The translations under genes were made by a program, and so were the position numbers. From Bacteroidota bacterium (lineage in GTDB: Bacteria > Bacteroidota > Bacteroidia > Flavobacteriales > Flavobacteriaceae), in assembly GCA_023457535.1 (NCBI GenBank), contig JAEWLN010000101.1, forward strand, positions 1-7,002: 7,002 nt of DNA, read 5' to 3'. Below, piece after piece: positions 1 to 6,314 of this stretch. How positions within the stretch are numbered: the first letter of the stretch is position 1; every line of letters starts with the position of its first letter. The notes under the pieces are model-generated. The model searched no databases and was not told the DNA's origin. It was given only the letters and a program-made list of their open reading frames with translations.

Positions 1-1
1 A

Positions 2-127
2 TCCAGAGAGGCCGACGTCAGCGATCTGAACATGGAAAAAGTGGGTGCGCAATATCCTGCCGGCGTTTACAACGTGATTGTAAGCCAGGGCGGCATTGTG
101 AAAACACTTCGCGTGATCAAACGTTAA
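2..127 (+). CDS. C-terminal end of a T9SS-exported protein (5' partial)
   Basis: The open frame entering from the left edge encodes 41 residues and ends at TAA 125-127. The tail reads YPAGVYNVIVSQGG, then IVKTLRVIKR. The motif YPAGVYN, a short beta-strand, then K-T-x-R-V-x-K-R is the end of the type A sorting domain (TIGR04183-like) used by the type IX secretion system of Bacteroidota. There it directs passage across the outer membrane and is usually removed when the cargo is released or anchored. It matches the end of the 508-6033 protein at 17 of 28 positions, so the two are paralogous at least in this domain. The function of the missing N-terminal part cannot be known from here. The gene is followed after about 20 bases by its own terminator, so it is probably the last gene of its unit. 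Confidence 0.9.
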   Translation, partial: SREADVSDLNMEKVGAQYPAGVYNVIVSQGGIVKTLRVIKR

Positions 128-148
128 ACCTTAAAATTTAATTAAGAG

Positions 149-176
149 ACCCTTCCCGAAACGGAAGGGTTTTTTT
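149..176 (+). terminator. Rho-independent terminator of the upstream T9SS gene
   Basis: A perfect 8-bp stem, ACCCTTCC (149-156) with GGAAGGGT (163-170), closes a 6-base loop CGAAAC and runs into a 7-T tract (170-176). It starts 21 bases after the stop codon at 125-127, in the right orientation to end that gene. Confidence 0.92.
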
Positions 177-393
177 ATGCCGGACGGAAATGTTGACTAA
201 ATTGTTTATAACTGTATTTCCACGAGTGGTTTACCAGTGGCCGATGGCGTAAATTCGGTGCATCAATCCTCTTTTTTAAAAGGATTAGTCCGCAAGCCGT
301 TATCTGTCACTTTGAAGCGGCAACACTTTTTCTTACTAAGCATTTCGATTGTTGGATTAAATTGGGTAAAAATCTTACAAAAAAATATTTTTT
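177..393. other. AT-rich intergenic stretch with no gene seen
   Basis: Between the first terminator and the promoter region of the large gene I see no convincing coding sequence. A GTG-started frame at 237-446 has no Shine-Dalgarno or A-rich leader, is rich in Phe, Ile and Cys as expected for translated AT-rich DNA, and runs into the promoter. The only structure seen is a small inverted repeat at 265-286. The length leaves room for a small RNA or regulator sites, but nothing specific supports either. Confidence 0.6.
265..286. repeat. Short inverted repeat in intergenic DNA
   Basis: AATCCT (265-270) pairs with AGGATT (281-286). The stem can extend inward by three T-A pairs if C271 is bulged. 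It lies about 125 bases upstream of the large gene's promoter. It could be a weak hairpin or a regulator site. The AT-rich background makes a chance origin plausible. Confidence 0.3.
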
Positions 394-442
394 GTGTTTT
401 TTGTCGATTTTTTTGTGTATTTCATCGAATATTCTATCTTTG
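394..442 (+). repeat. Promoter-region similarity, copy 1 (compare 6212-6261)
   Basis: The region shares an ordered series of short blocks with 6212-6261: GTGTTT, then GTCGA, then a run of exactly seven T followed by G, then G-T-(G/A)-rich sequence with ATTT and CAT, and a TA-starting -7 element 19 bases after the TTTG. Each copy lies directly upstream of an exported-protein gene. The match is imperfect (small indels between blocks), so it may be an old duplication or a shared regulatory arrangement. Confidence 0.5.
412..442 (+). promoter_or_regulatory. Bacteroidota-type promoter of the large T9SS gene
   Basis: TTTG at 412-415 (-33 element), a 19-base spacer, then TATCTTTG at 435-442, a full match to the Bacteroidota -7 consensus TAnnTTTG. 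Transcription would begin around 447-450, giving a leader of about 60 bases before the ATG at 508. The leader (about 465-500) is A-rich and lacks a Shine-Dalgarno sequence, as is common in this phylum. The position rules out the upstream GTG at 394 as the start of the gene, because it would precede the transcript. Confidence 0.8.
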
Positions 443-507
443 TTAAAAAAAAGCTAAGGCTCAGTTTAAACAACAACCCAAAACAAAATAACCCAATTTC
501 CGAAATT

Positions 508-3500
508 ATGAGTAAATACTACCATTACCAAAGGACCAACGGGAATTTCACGTCTGAAAAAGCGCGTGCAGCAGTTTCCTGTTTGCGCGCATTCTTTTTT
601 TTAAAAACGGCGACATTTCTTACAGTTTTATTGACGCTGGCGACGTTTTGTACTTCACATAGCGGCGTGGCGCAGGTAAACTTGTATTCGTTTTCACAAT
701 CTGCTGGAACTTATACGCCGCTTGCCACGCCAACCGTACTGTTCGCGGCAGGATGGGACGACAATGTAGCTTCGGTCGCGATCCCCTTCACCTTCCGGTT
801 TAACAATGTGGCGTACACGACCGTTCGTATCAATTCGAACGGTTATGTAACTTTTGGAACGAATCTGCCGGCGGATAACAATGTGTCGCCTATTTCCACG
901 CCCGGAACCTATGCCGGGGCAATCGCTGCATTTGCGCGTGATCTGATCAGTAACGGCTCGACCGTGGTCACGGGAATAGAAGGAAGTGACGCCAACCGCG
1001 TTTTTGTGATCCAATGGAACAATGCGCGCCGATACGTTCTTGGCGGGACAGGTGACATCCTTAATTTCCAAATCCGATTGTATGAAAGCGGTTTCCGCGC
1101 CGAGGTTCGTTTTGGACAATGCACGACCGGCTATTCCACGCCACTGGGTGTGCAACTCGGTCTGCGCGGCAGCAACATCACTGATTTCAAAAACAGGACT
1201 ACGGTCACCGATTGGGCCGCCAGCAATGCCGGAACCTCTGCATCGGACGTCATGACCACAAGCAATACCATATTGCCCGCATCAGGGCAAACCTTTACGT
1301 GGACCCCGCCCGTACCTTGTTCAGGCGCTCCTACACCGGGGGCGGTAACTCCTGCTTCCGGCGTTGCGTGTTCCGGTGTTGCCCCCGGGGCATTGACCGT
1401 TACCGGACAAACCACCGGAGTGACCGGTTTGAATTATTTGTGGCAGGAATCCGATGACAACGGTGTCGCCGATGCATGGGCCACTGTATCCGGCGGGTCC
1501 GGAGCCAACACGCTGACGTACCAGCCGCCGGTTTTAACGGCGACCAAATACTACAGACTGCGCATTTCGTGCGGGCCCAACCAGGCTTTTGCAACTTCGG
1601 CCGTCATCACGGTTGGATCTTGCGCGCCGCCGTCCAATGACAATCCGTGTGGCGCGGTATCGTTGTCGCCGGGTTCTTCATGTTCGCCGTATTCGAATAC
1701 CACATCAGCCAGTACGACCAATGTTACCTACGCCTCAAACACTACAACCAATGGGGTGGGAGTGCCGGGTTGCTCCGGCGCCGGCGTATCGGTTCAGGAT
1801 GTTTGGTTTAAATTTACCGCCACGGCTAATGTGCACAACGTCACGGTAACGCCTGTTGCGGGTTTTGACGCCGCCATACAAATGTATGTGGTCAACTCGG
1901 GCAAATGCATCGCCAGCGATCTGGTGTTGGGCGCCGTTGGGTGCGTCAATGTGGGCGGCGCGGGAAGCGCTGAACAAGCCAGTTTGGTTACGGCGGTAGG
2001 GGAAGATTATTACATTCGGGTATACAGACATCCGTCGGGCGCGGCGGGTACAGCGGTCAATAACAGCCAGTTTTCTGTATGCGTGACCACGCCGGTTCCC
2101 GCTTGTACGACCAATGTAACTCCGGCGGACGAATCTGCGAACATCAGCCTGACCCCTACATTTTCGTGGGACGCTGCCCTTTATGCGACCAGTTATGACA
2201 TTTACCTGGGAACCACATCGGGAACGACTACTTTTTTAGCCAACACCGCTGATACAAACTATACTTTAATTTCGCCGTTAACCGGTTCTACCTTATATTA
2301 TTGGTATGTGGTGCCTAAAAATGCTTCGGGGGCCGCAGTTTGCGGTGTTGCGAACCAAACACATTTCACCACGCTCAACGACTGCGCCGCACCGGGCAAC
2401 GCGAGTGCAACGGCGGTCGGGCAAACAACAGCTTCCCTTTCGTGGTCCGCTGCAACACCGGCCCCGGCCAACGGATATGTGTACGAAATCAGAACCAGTG
2501 GTGCTGCCGGCGGTGGTGTTACAGGACTGCAAATTACCGACGTTACCGCTCCGGGCGTTACTACAGCCAACCTGACCGGTCTTACCCCGGGGACTACGTA
2601 CACTTTGTACATCAGAAGCGCCTGTGCCTCGGGCGTTAGTTCATGGATGGCGGGCTATCAGTTTTCGACCGTATCGCTTTCACCGCCCGTTGTTTCGACC
2701 TTCGCACCCACTGCAATTTGTACCAATGCAAATCCAACCGATCGTACGGTGCTGATTTCCGGGTCGCAATTCACATCGGCCACCGCTGTGACGCTGAATG
2801 GCGTAAATCTCACCGGCTACACCATTAATTCCGATACACAGATTACCGTTGTGATCCCATCCACGGCCAATACCGGTCTCCTCGCTGTGACCAATGCCGA
2901 CGGAACAGGAACCAGTGCCTCAGCATTGACCGTAAATGCCGCGCCAACAGTAGCCGGCATCACCTCGGCGGGGAATCAAACCGTATTGTGCGCCGGCGCA
3001 TGGCTGGCACTTTCGAGCGCAACGCCAAACGGCACATGGTCCTCTTCGAACCCATCGGTGGCTACCATTAGCGCCGGCGGTGTTGTATCGGGGCAATCGG
3101 TAGGAGAAACTATTATTTCCTACACCATAACCGATACCAATACCGGATGCTCGGCAACCCAAACGTTTGACCTTTTGGTCAGCACCCCGGTAATCATTAC
3201 AAATGGTCCGGCGTCGCAAACGGTGGGTGCCAACACCAATGCCTCCTTTACGGTGGCAGCGACGGGCCAGGGAAATCCGGCATTGAATTACCGCTGGGAA
3301 GTAGCCACGGACGGCGCCAATTTTACCCCGATTGCTGCCGTTGCGCCATATTCCGGATCCGATACACCAACACTGACGATCAACAGCGCGCCACTGTCTT
3401 ATAATGGGTATGCGTTCCGTTGCGTGGTAACAGGCATCTGCAATACTTCCACTTCACCAGCGGCCGTATTGTCGGTGCAGCAAACCGGTATTTTGTCAGA

Positions 3501-6033
3501 GCCGGTCGACGCCGTCGTATGTGTTCCCCAAATGGGTCCGGTGTTTTTTGCCGCGACAGTATCGGCCGACGCCCATACGTTCCAATGGCAGGAAGACCAG
3601 GGTGGTGGCAACTGGCAGCATATTTCCAACGGCGGTATTTATTCAGGCGCCGATACCCCTACACTGGTGTTGTCTGATTTGACACTTGCCCTTTCGGGTT
3701 CGCGCTACAGACTCCAGGCTACCGGGCTAACCCAGGCCACGTCGGCAGCCGCCACATTGACCGTGAACCAGGCGGTTGCCGTGGCAGGCCAACCGGGCAA
3801 TGCGTCCGTAGCTGCGGGTGCCGGTGCCGCTTTCAGCCTGTCGGTTACAGGTACGGGCAATCCTATGGAATACCAATGGATGGTATGCACGGATGGCTCC
3901 GGATTTAGTTTTGTGCCCTTGTCCGATGCAGGACCTTACACCGGGACGTCTACTGCGACACTGACCATTTCAAATGCGCCCTTGTCTTTCGACGGCTATC
4001 AGTTCCGATGCATGGTGTCGGGCGATTGCAATAACGTAACGTCTGCCATAGCGACATTATCGGTAGCCGAGACCACGATCACCGAACAACCTTCGAACGT
4101 TGCAATTTGCGTCCCAACCACCGGTGTGGTGACCTTTACAGCCCATGCGTCGGCAGATGCCACAGCGTTCCAATGGCAACAGGACCAAGGCGGAAACAAC
4201 TGGCAAAATATAACCAATGGCGGCATGTACGCCGGAGCCAACACCAGTACATTATCGGTGTCAGCGATTACGACAAACGCCGACGGATGGCGTTACCGCA
4301 TGCTCGCCACCGGACTGACCACGGTCGTGTCCAATGCGGCAACACTGAGCGTGTCTGAAGCAGTAGGAATCGAATTGCAGCCGCAGCCGCAAACCGTATG
4401 TGCTACGGGCGGAGTAGGTACATTTTCAGTCCTCGCAACAGGCGGGGTCACTGCTTATCAGTGGCAATACAGTGCAACGGGCAACGATTGGGCAGCGGTT
4501 GCCAATAACACACCAACGGGCGCTACTTACGCCGGGGCCGACGCTGCGATATTAACGGTCAATACCAATGCCGTATCGTCAGGATCGCATTCCTACCGCG
4601 TAGTCGTTAGCGGCGATGCACTTTGCGGGGCGGTGATTTCAAATGCTGCCTTGATGAGCGTCAATGCAAGCGCTGCGACAGCATGGTTTGTCGATGCAGA
4701 TGGCGACGGCTTTGGCGACAGCGCACTTCCTACCGTATTGGCGTGCGTACAGCCGTTGGGCTATGCTGCGCAGGGCGGGGATTGCAACGATGCAGCCGCA
4801 TCGGCTTATCCGGGCGCGGTCGAACTGGCGTATAACGGCATCGATGACAACTGCGATGGAACAATTGACGAAACCGGCAGCCTGACCACAGCCTTGTTAC
4901 CGGCACACTGCGGCGCGACGCTGAACACGATCGGTTCGTTGGTGGGCATTACGACATTGGCCGGCCACCAAGTCACGCGTTACCGCATCCGCGTCACTAA
5001 CGGTGCACAGGTGCAGGTACTCGAAACCGCTTATCCGAATTTCAGCATGACGGCGTTCGCTTCCTACCAGTATGCCACTACATATACAGTCGAGATCCAA
5101 TTGCAGCGCGAAGGCATCTGGCAGCACATCTGGGGCCCAGCGTGTACGATCAGCACACCGGCTATTTTGGCTGAGGGCGGCTTTGGCTCTGTAAATCCGG
5201 CGCAATGTGGCGTAACGCTCGACAGGATCAACACGCTGATTGCCACAACGAGTTTGCCGCGGGTTACCGGTTATCGTTTCCGGATTACCAACCTGACCGA
5301 TCCGGTCGGGCCCAATGCGGTTCAGATCATCGACCGTCAGGTGCACTGGTTTGGGTTGCACATGCTCGCCCGATATAATTTTGGTACGGTTTACCGTGTA
5401 GAAGTATCGGTAAAGACGACAGGCGATTTTGGTGCGTGGGGTGCGCCTTGCGAAGTATCATCGCCTCCGGTGCCGTCGATCGACAACTACTGCGGCGCGG
5501 TAGTTCCGGCAATTACGACCAATGTCGCTACGACCAGTCTGGCAACGGTGCAGCAATACAGATTCCAGATCGTGCGCGCATCTGACAATACCACGATCAA
5601 TATCGACCGCACGTTGCATTATTTTGGTTTCAACAGCATTCCGGCGTCTGTGTTTTCTCCTGGCGAATTGTATTTTGTGCGCGTGGCCGTTATGACTACC
5701 AATACGTGGTCGCCGTTCGGCGATGCATGCGAGGTCATCGCTCCGGGCCAGGCCGCCAGAGGAGTAGCCGACGACACCGCATCGCAGATGCTCAAAGCCT
5801 CAAGTTATCCCAATCCGTTTTCCTCGAGCTTTGGCGTTAGTCTCGACACGCCGAGTCAGGAACGGGTTTGCGTCAAAGTTTACGATATGTTGGGCAAGCT
5901 GATCGACACCCAAACACTGGCCGTGGAAGCACTTCCTATGGTGCAGTTGGGCAGGGAATATCCGGCCGGGGTGTATAATCTGGTCATTGACCAGGCCGGT
6001 ACTGTCAAAACCATGCGTGTGGTCAAACGCTAA
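508..6033 (+). CDS. Giant multidomain T9SS-exported surface protein (1841 aa)
   Basis: This is a modular extracellular protein with no recognisable catalytic domain; an adhesin or matrix role is inference. The ATG at 508 is chosen because the promoter at 412-442 lies between it and the longer in-frame start at 394. A signal peptide spans residues 1-55: a long basic N-region, hydrophobic core about 35-48, and a GVA|Q cleavage site. Then follow a beta-sandwich domain (56-268), an Ig/PKD-like domain (270-371), a PPC-like domain opening with SNDNPC and containing DVWFKF (376-532), two fibronectin III-like domains (533-625, 626-722), an IPT/TIG-like domain (726-811) and a Big_2-like domain with SNPSVATI and GVVSG (813-892). 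Five Ig-like domains (895-1390) include a duplicated pair. Next come a MopE-type metal-binding segment (1393-1455), three Cys-bounded repeats (1468-1741) and a type A T9SS sorting domain from YPNPF (1767-1841). Its own promoter and terminator make it monocistronic. Boundaries are approximate and family names come from motif recognition. Confidence 0.93.
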   Translation: MSKYYHYQRTNGNFTSEKARAAVSCLRAFFFLKTATFLTVLLTLATFCTSHSGVAQVNLYSFSQSAGTYTPLATPTVLFAAGWDDNVASVAIPFTFRFNNVAYTTVRINSNGYVTFGTNLPADNNVSPISTPGTYAGAIAAFARDLISNGSTVVTGIEGSDANRVFVIQWNNARRYVLGGTGDILNFQIRLYESGFRAEVRFGQCTTGYSTPLGVQLGLRGSNITDFKNRTTVTDWAASNAGTSASDVMTTSNTILPASGQTFTWTPPVPCSGAPTPGAVTPASGVACSGVAPGALTVTGQTTGVTGLNYLWQESDDNGVADAWATVSGGSGANTLTYQPPVLTATKYYRLRISCGPNQAFATSAVITVGSCAPPSNDNPCGAVSLSPGSSCSPYSNTTSASTTNVTYASNTTTNGVGVPGCSGAGVSVQDVWFKFTATANVHNVTVTPVAGFDAAIQMYVVNSGKCIASDLVLGAVGCVNVGGAGSAEQASLVTAVGEDYYIRVYRHPSGAAGTAVNNSQFSVCVTTPVPACTTNVTPADESANISLTPTFSWDAALYATSYDIYLGTTSGTTTFLANTADTNYTLISPLTGSTLYYWYVVPKNASGAAVCGVANQTHFTTLNDCAAPGNASATAVGQTTASLSWSAATPAPANGYVYEIRTSGAAGGGVTGLQITDVTAPGVTTANLTGLTPGTTYTLYIRSACASGVSSWMAGYQFSTVSLSPPVVSTFAPTAICTNANPTDRTVLISGSQFTSATAVTLNGVNLTGYTINSDTQITVVIPSTANTGLLAVTNADGTGTSASALTVNAAPTVAGITSAGNQTVLCAGAWLALSSATPNGTWSSSNPSVATISAGGVVSGQSVGETIISYTITDTNTGCSATQTFDLLVSTPVIITNGPASQTVGANTNASFTVAATGQGNPALNYRWEVATDGANFTPIAAVAPYSGSDTPTLTINSAPLSYNGYAFRCVVTGICNTSTSPAAVLSVQQTGILSEPVDAVVCVPQMGPVFFAATVSADAHTFQWQEDQGGGNWQHISNGGIYSGADTPTLVLSDLTLALSGSRYRLQATGLTQATSAAATLTVNQAVAVAGQPGNASVAAGAGAAFSLSVTGTGNPMEYQWMVCTDGSGFSFVPLSDAGPYTGTSTATLTISNAPLSFDGYQFRCMVSGDCNNVTSAIATLSVAETTITEQPSNVAICVPTTGVVTFTAHASADATAFQWQQDQGGNNWQNITNGGMYAGANTSTLSVSAITTNADGWRYRMLATGLTTVVSNAATLSVSEAVGIELQPQPQTVCATGGVGTFSVLATGGVTAYQWQYSATGNDWAAVANNTPTGATYAGADAAILTVNTNAVSSGSHSYRVVVSGDALCGAVISNAALMSVNASAATAWFVDADGDGFGDSALPTVLACVQPLGYAAQGGDCNDAAASAYPGAVELAYNGIDDNCDGTIDETGSLTTALLPAHCGATLNTIGSLVGITTLAGHQVTRYRIRVTNGAQVQVLETAYPNFSMTAFASYQYATTYTVEIQLQREGIWQHIWGPACTISTPAILAEGGFGSVNPAQCGVTLDRINTLIATTSLPRVTGYRFRITNLTDPVGPNAVQIIDRQVHWFGLHMLARYNFGTVYRVEVSVKTTGDFGAWGAPCEVSSPPVPSIDNYCGAVVPAITTNVATTSLATVQQYRFQIVRASDNTTINIDRTLHYFGFNSIPASVFSPGELYFVRVAVMTTNTWSPFGDACEVIAPGQAARGVADDTASQMLKASSYPNPFSSSFGVSLDTPSQERVCVKVYDMLGKLIDTQTLAVEALPMVQLGREYPAGVYNLVIDQAGTVKTMRVVKR
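3190..4365 (+). repeat. Tandem duplication of an Ig-like domain pair (A-B-A-B, ~588-bp period)
   Basis: Residues 895-1090 and 1091-1286 of the large protein are two copies of an Ig-like pair. The A domains share TLTI, S/NAPLS, GY, FRC and VLSV/TLSV-type strands. The B domains share FQWQ, DQGG, NWQ and NGG-Y-G motifs. Matching DNA blocks lie exactly 588 bases apart: TCCAATGGCA at 3581 and 4169, ACACTGAC at 3370 and 3958. Identity is clear in protein but patchy in DNA, and A2 differs by a small net insertion, so the duplication is not recent. A fifth, related Ig-like domain follows (about 1287-1390). Confidence 0.85.
4684..4872 (+). other. MopE-type metal-binding segment within the large protein
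   Basis: Residues 1393-1455 contain DADGDGFGD, then GDCNDAAASAYPGA, then NGIDDNCDGTIDE. This order matches the putative metal-binding motif family (PF11617, MopE-like), whose Asp-rich loops resemble calcium-binding loops. In other secreted bacterial proteins such segments sit between domains and probably bind Ca2+, which would stiffen the linker outside the cell. Here it separates the Ig array from the C-terminal triple repeat. Copper binding, known for methanotroph MopE, is not implied. Confidence 0.85.
4909..5730 (+). repeat. Three tandem Cys-bounded ~80-residue repeats before the sorting domain
   Basis: Copies run from C1468 to C1546, C1567 to C1648 and C1662 to C1741 (79, 82 and 80 residues). 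Each opens with C-G-(A/V), has an ITT/ATTS strand, a Y-R-(I/F)-(R/Q)-I/V strand (YRIRVTN, YRFRITN, YRFQIV), a central aromatic-F segment, a Y-x-V-(E/R)-V/I strand, and closes with W-x-x-(W/F/A)-G-x-(A/P)-C. The end cysteines are well placed for one disulfide per copy. I recognise this as a domain that recurs before T9SS sorting signals in Flavobacteriia, but know of no assigned function. Confidence 0.85.
5806..6030 (+). other. T9SS type A C-terminal sorting domain of the large protein
   Basis: Residues 1767-1841 begin with YPNPF, followed by VKVYDMLGKLI, EYPAGVYNLVI and a final KTMRVVKR. This is the standard layout of the type A sorting domain (about 70-80 residues, Ig-like fold), recognised by the T9SS at the outer membrane. 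The closing segment is paralogous to that encoded at 2-127. Confidence 0.95.
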
Positions 6034-6052
6034 ACAAACCCTTGAATTAAAG

Positions 6053-6084
6053 AAAGCCTTTCCATTTGGAGAGGCTTTTTTTTT
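6053..6084 (+). terminator. Rho-independent terminator of the large T9SS gene
   Basis: An 11-bp stem with one T-G wobble (6053-6063 with 6068-6078) closes a 4-base loop ATTT and overlaps a 9-T tract (6076-6084). It begins 20 bases after the TAA at 6031-6033. Together with the next promoter it isolates the large gene from the glycine-rich gene. Confidence 0.92.
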
Positions 6085-6211
6085 GGGTTGAAATGTGTCT
6101 GGATAATATACGAAATTAAATAACACCCTCCGACTTTAGGTTGCGGTATTAGTTAAAGTGCATATTTGTTCGTTAAACGGCTAATTGTCAGAGTTTAAAC
6201 GACTTTAAGCG

Positions 6212-6261
6212 GTGTTTGGTCGACTATTTTTTTGCGTGATTTTCATACGCGGTTACTTTAC
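6212..6261 (+). repeat. Promoter-region similarity, copy 2 (compare 394-442)
   Basis: This copy contains GTGTTT, GTCGA, a run of exactly seven T followed by G, GCGTGATTTTCAT and the -7-like element, in the same order and with nearly the same spacing as 394-442. It differs by small insertions and a degenerate -7 end. Confidence 0.5.
6231..6261 (+). promoter_or_regulatory. Probable Bacteroidota-type promoter of the glycine-rich gene
   Basis: TTTG at 6231-6234, a 19-base spacer, then TACTTTAC at 6254-6261, which matches the first six positions of TAnnTTTG but ends AC instead of TG. The spacing equals that of the promoter at 412-442. A start near 6267 would give a leader of roughly 48 bases that ends in the A-rich stretch AACAACAAATTAAT just before the ATG at 6315. 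The degenerate -7 end suggests a weaker or activator-dependent promoter. Confidence 0.55.
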
Positions 6262-6314
6262 AGTTGGTTTACCGCGTATTGTCTCTGAATACCAAGTATC
6301 AACAACAAATTAAT

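Noticed and set aside
309..320. ACTTTGAAGCGG resembling ACTTTAAGCGG at 6202-6212
   Set aside because: The match is short, has a one-base gap, and lies at very different distances from the two promoters (about 90 versus 20 bases), so chance is likely.
237..446. GTG-started 69-codon frame on the + strand
   Set aside because: It has no ribosome-binding context, a composition typical of translated AT-rich DNA, and it overlaps the promoter of the large gene.
694..1155. 153-codon frame on the - strand
   Set aside because: It is a shadow of the N-terminal beta-sandwich coding region. Its translation is rich in Arg and shows no domain or signal.
4897..5361. 154-codon frame on the - strand
   Set aside because: It lies wholly inside the large gene opposite the conserved Cys-bounded repeats, and its translation shows no recognisable domain.
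6141..6168. Alternative promoter (TTG, 17 bases, CATATTTG) upstream of the glycine-rich gene
   Set aside because: The -33 element is incomplete, the -7 starts with C instead of T, and the leader would be about 140 bases. The pair at 6231-6261 fits better in spacing and in similarity to the other promoter, although a second promoter here cannot be excluded.
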